DNA from: an uncultured Elusimicrobia bacterium
GTDB lineage: Bacteria; Elusimicrobiota; Endomicrobiia; Endomicrobiales; Endomicrobiaceae
Direction of reading: 5' to 3'
Assembly (NCBI GenBank): GCA_937916125.1
Contig: CALGGE010000083.1
Location: 1 to 20,566 of the forward strand
Length of the DNA stretch: 20,566 bases
This document shows, piece after piece, positions 1 to 8,544 of this stretch (positions are counted from its first letter, which is position 1; each line of letters begins with the position of its first letter). The position numbers were made by a program, and so were the translations under genes. The notes under the pieces were generated by a model. It ran no database searches. It was not told the DNA's origin and saw only the letters and a program-made list of their open reading frames with translations.

Positions 1-5
1 AATCA

Positions 6-551
6 TTATCCGTTTTTTACGGTTATTGTTTGCTCCTTGTCGTTCCATACTACATTAAGATCCATTGTTTCGGCTATGACCCTCAAGGGTACGAATGTTC
101 TTCCGTTTTTGATAACAGGCATTCCTCCATCCATTTTTTTACTGACTCCGTTAAGTTCATATGTATTTTTTCCTATTGTGAATACAGCCTCCTTATCCTG
201 AAAATTTACCTTTACCTGCTGTGTCTGTGAATCCCAGCTTATATTTACTTCATTGTTAAATGTATTGAATGTTTCTATAACAGCCCTTAACGGCAGCATC
301 GTTCTGTTTTCCGAAATATAAGGAGCCTCGTCTATGGTCGATTCTGTGCCGTTCACAAAGATAATATTTGAATTGATCGTGAATATCAGAGTATGATCAG
401 AATTGTCTGAAGAATAGTGATAGCTTTCTACGGACGAAAAATCTCCGGATATGTTCTTATATGTATTTGTGTTTTTGTATACGGTATCGGCCATGACCGT
501 ACCCTGTATAACAAATACCAGAGCCGCTGTTAATAATATTTTTGTTTTCAT
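6..551 (-). CDS. Secreted copper-amine-oxidase N-terminal-like (stalk) domain protein
   Basis: Predicted exported protein of 181 residues. The start at 551 gives a typical signal peptide (MKTKILLTAALVFVIQ, cleavage near A-D in VMADTVY); an in-frame start at 569 would only add MVHFFY and overlap the next gene. After a Ser/Asn-rich linker come two copies of the CuAO_N1-type motif: IIFVNGT...NRTMLPLRAVIETF...ISWDSQTQQVKV, then YELNG...NGRTFVPLRVIAETM...VVWNDKEQTITV. In known proteins these stalk repeats sit in cell-envelope proteins, mostly of Clostridia; the enzymatic oxidase domain is absent. Codon use differs from the rest of the window: Gln is CAG five times and CAA once, with several CTG Leu codons, whereas the downstream genes mostly use CAA and TTA. 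Only 9 bases separate its ATG from the divergent ATG at 561 and no Shine-Dalgarno sequence lies before it, so its upstream region looks cut off. The fold call is firm; the function is unknown. Confidence 0.8.
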   Translation of the reverse strand: MKTKILLTAALVFVIQGTVMADTVYKNTNTYKNISGDFSSVESYHYSSDNSDHTLIFTINSNIIFVNGTESTIDEAPYISENRTMLPLRAVIETFNTFNNEVNISWDSQTQQVKVNFQDKEAVFTIGKNTYELNGVSKKMDGGMPVIKNGRTFVPLRVIAETMDLNVVWNDKEQTITVKNG

Positions 552-560
552 ATAAAAAAA

Positions 561-2757
561 ATGTACCAAACAAATTTTTCTTTAAAAGCTACTAAGCTTC
601 CTTCAGATGAATTAGCCCAGAGGAATGCTCTCTTTGTTAATTTTAGTGAATTATCCGAGCTCAAATCCAAAACTGGCGCCAAAAATAAATTATATGCTAA
701 AACCAGAGGCAAGATAATGGAGATCTGCGGAGCAGAAGGAGTAGAGCCAAATGGAGTGGCCATGAGTAAGCTAACAAGGAAATTGCTACAAATAGGAGAA
801 GATGATTCACTCAATTTTGACTACATGTTCGATAAACAGCCTCCAAAATCTAATTTGACTCATATTAAATTTAAAGTAAATCCTAGAAAAAAATTAGAGG
901 AACAATTAAAAGTAGAAGATACAGAACTTTTGGAGATAATTAAGAAATTATATATTGGAACTCCTTTCAATAATTATACTATATTATACTTTCAACATAA
1001 TGGTTTAGGAATTACAATCGAAGCTTGTGAATTGGAAATAGACCCTTTGGGTCCTTTAAATGAAGAAAGAAATAAAAAAAATGCAGTCAATTTCGGATTT
1101 TTGGCAATGGACACAAATATTGAATTAGCTTCAGAAAATCCAAAATATAAAATAAATTCCAAGCAAATGAAAGCAAAAAATTTAACTAAGTTCGGATTTA
1201 ACTTCAATGAAATGGGTGTCGGTGGTTTAGACCAAGAAATTTCCAACATATTCAGAAGAGCTTTTACTACTCGTTTATATCCTACAGCCTACTTAGAAAA
1301 ATATGGAATACACCATGTAAAAGGAATGTTATTATATGGGCCACCTGGAACAGGGAAAACTTTGATAGCAAGGACTTTAGCTAATGCATTAAATGTAAAA
1401 GAATTTAAGGTAGTAAATGGACCTGAGTTATTTGATAAGTTCGTAGGAGAAACCGAAAAAAAGATAAGAGATTTATTTGCCAATGCAGAAAAAGACCAAA
1501 AAGAAAATGGAGATGATTCTGATTTGCATGTTATTGTTTTTGATGAAATCGATTCTTTGTGTAAAGCTAGAGGAACCGTTTCTTCAGGAGCTGGAGTTCA
1601 TGATTCTGCAGTAAATCAATTATTGACTAAAATAGATGGAGTTGATTCTTTAAATAATATTATAGTTATAGGAATGACTAACAGAAAAGATTTAATTGAT
1701 GAAGCCATTTTAAGACCTGGAAGACTCGAATTACATATTGAAATATCTCTTCCCGATGAAAAAGGGAGATTGCAAATATTAAATATACATACCAAAAAAA
1801 TGAGAGAAAACAAAGTTATGGATGATGACGTTGATTTACCTCAACTTGCTAAAATGACGAAAAATTACACGGGAGCCGATATTGAATCCTTGGTTAAATT
1901 AGCTTGTTCTAATGCATTAAGTCAAGGTATTAGTTTTGCTAATTCTAAAATAAATTTCCAAAAGGAGCATAAAGTTAATATGAAAAATTTCTTAGATGCT
2001 TTTGGTGAAATTCAGCCAATGTTCGGAACTAATACTCCAGAATTAGAAAATGCCATCCAATTTGGAATGATTAACTATGGAGAAAATTATGAGATTCTCA
2101 GCTCAAAAATATCTTCCTTATTTGAACAAATTAAAAATTCTCAAAATATTAGTTTATTAAGTGTTTTATTAGAAGGAGAACCAGGTTGTGGTAAAACAGC
2201 TTTAGCTTCATATTTAGCTTTGCATAGTGGATTTCCTTATGTCAGAATTATTTCTCCTGAATCTTTGGTTAAATTTATGGAAAGCGGAAAATATACTTCT
2301 ATTTATAACACTTTTGAAGATGGTTATAAAAGTCCCTATTCCATTATTATTTTAGATAATTTAGAAAAATTAATAGAATATATTAGAATAGGACCAAGAT
2401 TTAGTAATTTATTGTTGCAAACATTGTCTGTTTATATTAAAAAATTGCCACCAAAAAAAGGAAAAAAAATGCTCATTATTGGAACCACTTCTATGGCTTC
2501 GCAAATGGAAGATTTGGGATTGGTAGAATGTTTTGATAGAAGAATCCAAATACCTAATTTGACTAAGAATGAAATTTTGAATGTGCTCAAAAATTATCAA
2601 TGTCATGAAGAAGATCGAGAAAAAATTGCTAATTTAGTGCAGAATTTACCTATAAAGCAATTATGCTTCCTTATCGATAGAGCTTTGCAAAAGAATCCTG
2701 TGTTGCAATATAAAAACTTCGCAGATGAATATAAAGAATATGTTTTTAGAACTTGTG
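561..2757 (+). other. NSF/Sec18 module (N-D1-D2), residues 1-732
   Basis: The N domain (1-205) carries the NSF-type opening LPSDELAQRNALFVN, comparable to CPTDELSLTNCAVVN of animal NSF, and ends in NFNEMGVGGLDQE (animal NFEKMGIGGLDKE). D1 has Walker A Lys266, Walker B VIVFDEID with Glu329, sensor-1 GMTNR (371-375) and arginine fingers R385 and R388, the same numbers used for animal NSF. The pore loop is FVG (294-296) where NSF has YVG. D2 has K545 in its Walker A, a weak Walker B (ILDN, 597-600) as expected for the low-activity D2, and the NSF signature IGPRFSN (610-616). It ends at FADEYKEYVFR, matching FLALLREEG near the NSF C-terminus, so the module is complete and every D1 catalytic residue is kept. 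Introns are absent and the standard genetic code fits. Whether the donor is a protist sequence or a bacterial gene cannot be told here. Confidence 0.88.
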
Positions 2758-5078
2758 TAGAAGATATTTATCTTATAGTGTGCGTAGCTATTATTTTTAT
2801 CTTTTTTAAAGAAAAACCATTGCTATTATTAACATCTTTTGGAATAGCTATAATTATTTTATTATTTATTACATATTATCTTTCTCAAGAGAAGTTAAAA
2901 GACAAGGTAAACAATCAAAAATTTATAATATATTCCGATAGACCTATAACAACAAAAAAACAAGATGCTTTAGGAAGAGAAGAATTTGTAAAAAGTATTA
3001 AAAATATCTTGCTAAAAAATCAAAATTCTTCCAGGAATGAAGGTTTTGTTTTGATTTTATCTGCTAGTTGGGGAGAAGGTAAAACAAGTTGTATTAATTT
3101 GCTTGAAGAAGAATTGATTAAAGAAAATAAGTTTGAATTTATAGATATAAATCCATGGTTTAATGATACTAAAGAAAAATTGTTAAATGCTTTTTTTGGA
3201 GAATTAAATCATTTTACAAAAACAAATAAACCATATATATCTTTAGAAAATCAATTTGATGAAATAATAAAGCTTTCAAATGTTAAATTGGGTAGTATAG
3301 AACTGGAGTTAGATAAATTTACAGAAAACAAAAATATACAGAATAAAATAAAAGATATTGGAACCGAACTAAATAGATATCGAAAAAGAATAATATTTAC
3401 TATCGATGATATAGATAGATTAGATAAAAATCATATATTGTATATATTACAGGTAATCCAGATGTTCAAACAATATACAAATATAATTTTTATATTAAGT
3501 TATGATTCTTCAAAAGTAGAAGAGATACTATGCGAAAGTTCGGAATCTTGTTCTACGGATAAAATAATTTATAAAAATGTGTATTATAAAAATTATATTG
3601 AAAGAATAGCTTCTGTATTTTTACCTTTACCAAAAATACAAGACATTAATATAGAAAATCTTTTATTTGACGAGATTAATAGAATTTTAGAAGAAGAAGA
3701 TATGCCTGTGATAAATAGAGCTGACTTTGATTTTTATATTTCCACTTCACGATTTAAAACAATTAGAGATATTAAACGTTTTTGTAATGCATTCTTAATA
3801 TCTTATGCAGAAGTAAAGAAGGAAGTTAATGTTTTTAATTATATTAATATCACAACACTATTTGTTTTCTTTCCTGAAATTTACAACATTGCTTGGAATA
3901 ATCAAAATCTTTGGTTTAAAACAGAAGTAAATAATAAAAATATAGAGTTCATAAAACAATATTTTAAAGATATAACAGAAAAATATACTGAAGAAGATAT
4001 TAAAAGTATATATGAATTAATACAAGTAATTAGTCCTGTATACCAACAAATTCCGGCGGAAGAAAATAAAAATTATTTGAAACAAGCAAATAAAGAAGCA
4101 AAAAGTTATTTTTTGGACGATAGATATTTACAATATTATTTTACTCATAATTTTTCAAAGAATAGAATACCTGATAAAATTTTAGATACAAATTTAAAAT
4201 ATTTTCTTGATGAAAAAAATGACGAGATAAGAGGTAACAATATATTGTATTTTATGCAAGAATATAGTTCTAACATATCTGATTTCTTTAATTATCTAAA
4301 TATTTATTTTAAAGAAGAACATACTGCTTTAATTAAACAGATAATCTTAATATTTGCAAAGAATTCATTTGATTTATCAAAAGATTTTTCTGATGCTATA
4401 GAATATCTTTATAAAATAATATCAAAAATGAAAAAGCATAAAGTTATGAATATAAATAATTTTTTGATAGAAATAATAAAATATTCTTCATCAGTCTCTT
4501 TTTCTATAGAACTTTATGAGAAATTGAATTACAGCTATGAAGGATTATTAGATAATCCTAATATAAATAATATTTTGGATGATAAAATTCTAAAAAATAT
4601 AGAGAAAGCTTTGGATAGTTTTAAATATGAAAAATACAATAAGTTTTTTTACTGTTGGTTGCAAAAATATTATGTTATTCAAGCATCAGAAATGGTAGAT
4701 ATTATCAGTTTAAAGTCAGAAGATTATATGTTGATAAAAAATAAGCTTAAAGTTGTACTACCTTTTATTAAAAAGGATGTAAGTTGTTTTATGACATTTA
4801 TTGGCAAAAATTTAGAACAAGCAATGAAAAATTATAAGGATAATGAACTTTTAGGATTGAAAAATATTTCATTTAATAATTTTATATATTTAATTGACAT
4901 ATGGGAAAAAGACAATATTTTAGATATGTTGAATAATTTTACTAATGATAAAGAAATGCAATACTATAATAGAGTCAGTAAAATACAACGATTATATAAA
5001 GAAATAATATCAGAAGAAAGTATAAGTAAAATTATTAAAGAACATGAATATAAACTAAACAAAAAGATAACAAAATAG
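561..5078 (+). CDS. NSF/Sec18-like double AAA+ ATPase fused to a two-TM KAP-family P-loop NTPase
   Basis: One uninterrupted ORF of 1505 residues. Residues 1-732 align end to end with eukaryotic NSF (N domain, D1, D2). Residues ~736-774 hold two hydrophobic segments, and ~795-1080 form a KAP/YobI-like NTPase followed by a helical, unassigned C-terminal region. Three Walker A motifs are visible: GPPGTGKT (260-267), GEPGCGKT (539-546) and SWGEGKTS (836-843). NSF in eukaryotes is a cytosolic hexamer that unwinds SNARE complexes with SNAP; KAP NTPases are membrane-associated. A protein with both is not one I recognise. No Shine-Dalgarno precedes the ATG (leader TATAAAAAAA). Hand-counted sample lines show a composition step: 23/60 and 24/60 G+C at 1201-1260 and 1321-1380, but 10/60, 11/60 and 12/60 at 2821, 3901 and 4321. 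It may be a real fusion after gene acquisition, or an assembly join near 2757. Domain calls are strong; physical continuity is uncertain. Confidence 0.75.
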   Translation: MYQTNFSLKATKLPSDELAQRNALFVNFSELSELKSKTGAKNKLYAKTRGKIMEICGAEGVEPNGVAMSKLTRKLLQIGEDDSLNFDYMFDKQPPKSNLTHIKFKVNPRKKLEEQLKVEDTELLEIIKKLYIGTPFNNYTILYFQHNGLGITIEACELEIDPLGPLNEERNKKNAVNFGFLAMDTNIELASENPKYKINSKQMKAKNLTKFGFNFNEMGVGGLDQEISNIFRRAFTTRLYPTAYLEKYGIHHVKGMLLYGPPGTGKTLIARTLANALNVKEFKVVNGPELFDKFVGETEKKIRDLFANAEKDQKENGDDSDLHVIVFDEIDSLCKARGTVSSGAGVHDSAVNQLLTKIDGVDSLNNIIVIGMTNRKDLIDEAILRPGRLELHIEISLPDEKGRLQILNIHTKKMRENKVMDDDVDLPQLAKMTKNYTGADIESLVKLACSNALSQGISFANSKINFQKEHKVNMKNFLDAFGEIQPMFGTNTPELENAIQFGMINYGENYEILSSKISSLFEQIKNSQNISLLSVLLEGEPGCGKTALASYLALHSGFPYVRIISPESLVKFMESGKYTSIYNTFEDGYKSPYSIIILDNLEKLIEYIRIGPRFSNLLLQTLSVYIKKLPPKKGKKMLIIGTTSMASQMEDLGLVECFDRRIQIPNLTKNEILNVLKNYQCHEEDREKIANLVQNLPIKQLCFLIDRALQKNPVLQYKNFADEYKEYVFRTCVEDIYLIVCVAIIFIFFKEKPLLLLTSFGIAIIILLFITYYLSQEKLKDKVNNQKFIIYSDRPITTKKQDALGREEFVKSIKNILLKNQNSSRNEGFVLILSASWGEGKTSCINLLEEELIKENKFEFIDINPWFNDTKEKLLNAFFGELNHFTKTNKPYISLENQFDEIIKLSNVKLGSIELELDKFTENKNIQNKIKDIGTELNRYRKRIIFTIDDIDRLDKNHILYILQVIQMFKQYTNIIFILSYDSSKVEEILCESSESCSTDKIIYKNVYYKNYIERIASVFLPLPKIQDINIENLLFDEINRILEEEDMPVINRADFDFYISTSRFKTIRDIKRFCNAFLISYAEVKKEVNVFNYINITTLFVFFPEIYNIAWNNQNLWFKTEVNNKNIEFIKQYFKDITEKYTEEDIKSIYELIQVISPVYQQIPAEENKNYLKQANKEAKSYFLDDRYLQYYFTHNFSKNRIPDKILDTNLKYFLDEKNDEIRGNNILYFMQEYSSNISDFFNYLNIYFKEEHTALIKQIILIFAKNSFDLSKDFSDAIEYLYKIISKMKKHKVMNINNFLIEIIKYSSSVSFSIELYEKLNYSYEGLLDNPNINNILDDKILKNIEKALDSFKYEKYNKFFYCWLQKYYVIQASEMVDIISLKSEDYMLIKNKLKVVLPFIKKDVSCFMTFIGKNLEQAMKNYKDNELLGLKNISFNNFIYLIDIWEKDNILDMLNNFTNDKEMQYYNRVSKIQRLYKEIISEESISKIIKEHEYKLNKKITK
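2758..5078 (+). other. Membrane-anchored KAP/YobI-like NTPase module, residues 733-1505
   Basis: Two adjacent membrane segments (~737-750 and ~753-773) precede a KAP-type ATPase. The pattern IYSDRPITTKKQDALGR (790-806), Walker A SASWGEGKTS (834-843), the conserved INPW (863-866) and Walker B RIIFTIDDIDRL (943-954) are typical of bacterial KAP P-loop proteins, which often start with such a TM pair. The ~420 C-terminal residues are Lys/Asn/Ile-rich, mostly helical-looking and not assignable. Known bacterial KAP NTPases are plasma-membrane proteins with poorly known roles; some lie in defence islands. No ATG and no ribosome binding site occur just before the TM pair (only a GTG at 2778 with no SD). 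If the NSF part were an artefact, this gene's own 5' end would therefore be missing. Its ~20% G+C matches the downstream polymerase gene, so it probably belongs with the polysaccharide locus DNA. Confidence 0.78.
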
Positions 5079-5146
5079 AAGAAAAGTTTGTAAAAACAGT
5101 TTTTAATAAGAATTATAAATGATTTATATAAATATAATTAATTAAA

Positions 5147-6253
5147 ATGATTCTTTATGTTGTAGTTATTATTATTTGTTTAATACCTTTATTATTTGGA
5201 CAAAATAAAAAAACTTTGTTTTGTTCATTTGCATTGCTGTGGATTTTTGCATCGTTAAGGTGTGATTTTGGTGATTATCCAGGGTATTATTATTTTTGGT
5301 CTTATGCTCAAGATAAAACATTTAAAGATATATTTCCATTTATCAATTCTTTTAGTGATATTTTTTTTAAAAAAAATATTTCGTCTGTATCTTCAGAATT
5401 TGGTTATTTGTTTCTATCTAAAATTATTCCTGGAAATTTTATAATTTTTGTATCAGTACTTACTGCTTTTTATATCTTTAGTGCTTACAAGCTTATTATA
5501 AAATATGTCCCTGAAAAATATTATTTTTTATCTTTCATACTATTTATTGATCCAATAATTTTTCTAACAAATTTATCTGCTATGAGACAAACCTTGGCTC
5601 TTTCTTTTCTTTTATTATTTATTCCGTATTTAATAGAAAAGAAATATTTCATGTTTTGTTTAGGAATTATATTAGCAACTCTTTGTCATAAAAGTGCTAT
5701 TGTTTTTATAACATTACCAATTCTTTATTATACATTAGAAAAAAAACTATATTCCCTGATCTTTCTTTTTTTAATATGTTTTTTGCCAATGTCTATGGTG
5801 TTGTTTAGTGGAGGATTTTTTCAATACATTGATTTTTACAACGGATACATAGAAAAGGGTGGAAGAGGTAATATTATGTATACAATATTTTTGATTATTC
5901 TTCCAGTTTTTAATTTATATATCGTTGATAAAAATAATATAACACTATTTTTCTTTGTGTTGATTTATTCATTAATAATTTCATTAAGGCTTTTATGTTT
6001 GTTCCCTGGTGGGGGGCTAATCACAAGATATAATTTATATATTGAAGAATTGGCTATTGTTATTTTCCCTTTAGTTGCTTTTGGTTTTAAAAAAATATTT
6101 TTAAGAGATATCTTTATTATATTCTGTATTTTTTTTGTTATTACAAGAATAATATTATGTTTTGCTACACCGGAAAGAATTGGTAGTAGAGAAATTAACT
6201 TTTTAAAGCAAAATATTTTTGTAGAGGATTTTTATTTTTATAAGAATAATTAA
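5147..6253 (+). CDS. wzy: O-antigen/capsule repeat-unit polymerase, EpsG family
   Basis: A 368-residue polytopic inner-membrane protein with roughly ten hydrophobic segments, the usual size for EpsG/Wzy polymerases. EpsG-type marks are the periplasmic-loop motif SLRCDFGDYPGYY (36-48), SEFGYLFL (83-90), the AMRQTLA motif (145-151) and CHKSA (180-184). The family links lipid-carried repeat units into polysaccharide on the outer face of the inner membrane. It starts 68 bases after the KAP ORF; the leader is A/T only with no Shine-Dalgarno, so the start rests on the first ATG opening a membrane segment. The GT32 gene follows 17 bases later. Base composition is very low, like the flippase, so this pair may have come together. 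Wzy proteins are too divergent to infer the glycan linkage. Confidence 0.85.
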   Translation: MILYVVVIIICLIPLLFGQNKKTLFCSFALLWIFASLRCDFGDYPGYYYFWSYAQDKTFKDIFPFINSFSDIFFKKNISSVSSEFGYLFLSKIIPGNFIIFVSVLTAFYIFSAYKLIIKYVPEKYYFLSFILFIDPIIFLTNLSAMRQTLALSFLLLFIPYLIEKKYFMFCLGIILATLCHKSAIVFITLPILYYTLEKKLYSLIFLFLICFLPMSMVLFSGGFFQYIDFYNGYIEKGGRGNIMYTIFLIILPVFNLYIVDKNNITLFFFVLIYSLIISLRLLCLFPGGGLITRYNLYIEELAIVIFPLVAFGFKKIFLRDIFIIFCIFFVITRIILCFATPERIGSREINFLKQNIFVEDFYFYKNN

Positions 6254-6270
6254 AAAAAGAGGAAGAGAAA

Positions 6271-7071
6271 ATGATACCAAAAATTATTCATTATTGTTGG
6301 ATAGGTAATAAACCGTTGCCAAAACTTGCTAAAAAATGTATAGCAAGTTGGAAAAAAATAATGCCTGATTATGAAATAAAATTATGGAATGAAAATAATT
6401 ATGACTTTCAAAAAAATGAATTTATGAGAAATGCATATGTGAATAAGAAATGGGCCTTTGTTTCAGATTATGCACGATTTGATATTATTTACAATTATGG
6501 TGGAATATATTTAGATACTGATGTTGAAGTTTTAAAAACATTTGATGAGTTTCTTAAATATCCAGCTTTTTGTGGATTTGATTCTAACCATTTTGTCTCA
6601 TTTGGTTTAGGTTTTGGTGCCGAAAAAGGGAATAAAGTAATAAAAGAAATAATGGAACAATATGAAACTTTAAGTTTTGATTTAGATATACAAACTATTA
6701 ATATGTTACATGGATGTAATAAAAAGATATTAAAAAAATGGGAAAATGATAAAATGATACCTTCTCCAATTTTACAAACACAAGTTTTAAGACAAAAATA
6801 CAATTTAATAAACAATAATACTCATCAAAGTTTAAATGGTATTGAGGTTTTTCCTTGTGATTACTTTTGTCCTAAAGATAACAAAGGTATCCCTACGATA
6901 AATAGTAATGCTTATAGTACTCACTGGTATATGGCATCATGGTATTCATTGTCAGACAAAATTAAATCTAAAATTTTAATATTATTTAAAAAAATATTTG
7001 GAGAAAAAGCAGTATTTTTTATTAAGCAAAAAATCAAAGAAATATTTTTTAAAACAAAATACATTAAATAA
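6271..7071 (+). CDS. GT32-type capsular glycosyltransferase with DXD motif
   Basis: A 266-residue glycosyltransferase of the 'DXD sugar-binding' (Gly_transf_sug, GT32/OCH1-like) family. The opening IPKIIHYCWIGNKPLP, the WAFVSDYARFDIIYNYGGIY block (61-80) and the metal/nucleotide-sugar motif LDTDVEV (81-87) are all present; the C-terminal HWYMASW (216-222 region) is also typical. Such enzymes add a hexose or similar sugar to the growing lipid-linked repeat unit on the cytoplasmic face. The start is supported by a GAGG Shine-Dalgarno at 6259-6262, 8 bases before the ATG. This is one of the few clear ribosome binding sites in the cluster. It lies between polymerase and flippase with short gaps (17 and 12 bases), so it is likely co-transcribed. 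The sugar donor and acceptor cannot be read from sequence. Confidence 0.87.
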   Translation: MIPKIIHYCWIGNKPLPKLAKKCIASWKKIMPDYEIKLWNENNYDFQKNEFMRNAYVNKKWAFVSDYARFDIIYNYGGIYLDTDVEVLKTFDEFLKYPAFCGFDSNHFVSFGLGFGAEKGNKVIKEIMEQYETLSFDLDIQTINMLHGCNKKILKKWENDKMIPSPILQTQVLRQKYNLINNNTHQSLNGIEVFPCDYFCPKDNKGIPTINSNAYSTHWYMASWYSLSDKIKSKILILFKKIFGEKAVFFIKQKIKEIFFKTKYIK

Positions 7072-7083
7072 AACACATATATA

Positions 7084-8544
7084 ATGAATCAACGAAAATC
7101 AGGAATAATATTATCTTATATAACTACCTTAACACAAAGTATTGTAATGTTAATTTACATTCCAATGTTATTGCATTTTTTATCAAAAGAAGAATATGGT
7201 ATATATCAATTAATAGGCTCTATTGTTGCATACCTTTCTATTATGGATTTTGGACTGGCCGGAACAACTACTCGATATTTATCACAATCAATAGCTATAG
7301 GTGATACTAAAAACTCTCAAGAAATAATATCTACATCTTATACTTTATATTTAATAATTGCATGTGTTTTATTAACAATAGGAACAATTTTTTATTTTTG
7401 TATTTCTCCTATATATTCTAATAATCTAACAATAAGTGAACTTGTTTTGGCAAAAAAAATTTTTATTGTTATGTTGTTTAATTTTGCAATAATTATTCCT
7501 GCGAATATTTTTGTTGCAATCATAAATGCTCATGAAAAATTTATTTTTATAAGAAGTATAAATTTATTAAAAGTAATTTTACAACCATTAGTTGTATGGG
7601 TAATTTTATCCTATAAAGCTTCGGCTTTAAATGTGGTTTTGATTCAAAGTTTTTTTATTGTAATGGTAGTATTGATTAATTATCTTTACTGCAAATATAA
7701 ACTACAAATTAAATTTAATCTTAATTTCAAAAATAGGAAATTAATAAAAGCTCTAACAAAGTTTTCTTTTTTTATTTTCTTACATTCCATAATGGATCAA
7801 ATTTATTGGAGATCAGGACAATTGGTTTTAGGTGCTATATCTGGAAGTTTTGCTGTTGCAAATTATGCGGTGGCAATGCAAATTTCACTGTTTACAAATT
7901 CTTTACCAGTCACAATAGGCGGAGTTTTTTTACCTAAAATTTCTGCAATAGTTGCAACAAATAAAAACTTAATTGAAACTAATAAAATTTTTTGCAAATT
8001 AGGTAGATTACAATTTAATATTATTTTACTTTTCTTTTTAGGTTTTATTTTGTTAGGAAAAACTTTTTTTGTATTATGGCTTGGAAATAAAACTGGTTAT
8101 GAAATTTGTTATTTTATCAGTTTAATAATTATATTTGGGTATATTGTTGATGTCACACAATCTGTAGGTCATTCAATTTTACAAGCAATTAATAAATATT
8201 ATTTTAGAGCATATCTTTCCATTTTATTGTCAATATTAAATATAACATTATCGATATTTCTCGCTAAAAAATATGGGGAAATAGGTTGTGCATTATCAAC
8301 AATGTTTTGTTTGTTATTAGGTTCAGGAGTTGTAATTAATTGGTATTACAACAAAATAGGCTTAAATATAAAACTTTTTTGGAAGAATTTAATAAATATA
8401 TTTTATTCAGCTATGCTATCTTTTATTTTTGCTGTTCTAATATGGAAAATTTATCCGTTAGCAAATACATGGATAAGTTTCTTGTTGCATGGATTTATTT
8501 TTGTTTTGATATATTTTTTCTATTTCTTGGAAATTTGCACTTAA
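7084..8544 (+). CDS. wzx: Wzx-type polysaccharide flippase (C-terminal frameshift)
   Basis: A 486-residue polytopic membrane protein of the polysaccharide transporter/MATE-like flippase superfamily. It opens with SGIILSYITTLTQSIVMLIY, followed by FLSKEEYGIYQLIGSI and the DFGLAGTTTRYLSQ block, which are classic Wzx features; about 12 membrane segments are expected. It moves undecaprenyl-linked repeat units across the inner membrane for Wzy. The ORF stops early at 8542-8544. In the +1 frame the sequence continues as WKFALNQYEKDLIEMPIMKI to a TAA at 8618-8620, a credible C-terminal tail. One extra T in the six-T run at 8514-8519 would explain the shift. The true product is therefore probably 7084-8620. 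No Shine-Dalgarno is seen at the start. The loss affects only the last membrane segment and cytosolic tail, so the protein could still work. Confidence 0.87.
   Translation: MNQRKSGIILSYITTLTQSIVMLIYIPMLLHFLSKEEYGIYQLIGSIVAYLSIMDFGLAGTTTRYLSQSIAIGDTKNSQEIISTSYTLYLIIACVLLTIGTIFYFCISPIYSNNLTISELVLAKKIFIVMLFNFAIIIPANIFVAIINAHEKFIFIRSINLLKVILQPLVVWVILSYKASALNVVLIQSFFIVMVVLINYLYCKYKLQIKFNLNFKNRKLIKALTKFSFFIFLHSIMDQIYWRSGQLVLGAISGSFAVANYAVAMQISLFTNSLPVTIGGVFLPKISAIVATNKNLIETNKIFCKLGRLQFNIILLFFLGFILLGKTFFVLWLGNKTGYEICYFISLIIIFGYIVDVTQSVGHSILQAINKYYFRAYLSILLSILNITLSIFLAKKYGEIGCALSTMFCLLLGSGVVINWYYNKIGLNIKLFWKNLINIFYSAMLSFIFAVLIWKIYPLANTWISFLLHGFIFVLIYFFYFLEICT

Noticed and set aside
548..554. Protist-type initiator (TCATATA) just before the NSF ATG
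   Set aside because: It fits a parabasalid-like initiator but is too short and AT-rich to be evidence, and it overlaps the divergent gene's start codon.
561..2757. Reading the double AAA+ region as p97/Cdc48, archaeal VAT or FtsH
   Set aside because: The N-domain start LPSDELAQRNALFVN, the degenerate D2 Walker B and IGPRFSN are NSF marks; no FtsH protease HEXXH follows.
2778..5078. KAP NTPase as a separate gene starting at GTG 2778
   Set aside because: No Shine-Dalgarno lies before it, and it would start within the first membrane segment; the continuous frame from 561 is simpler on this sequence.
5081..5120. Terminator or promoter between the KAP ORF and the polymerase
   Set aside because: Only a 6-base AT-rich inverted repeat (AAAAAC/GTTTTT) and poorly spaced -35/-10-like strings are seen, as expected by chance in such AT-rich DNA.
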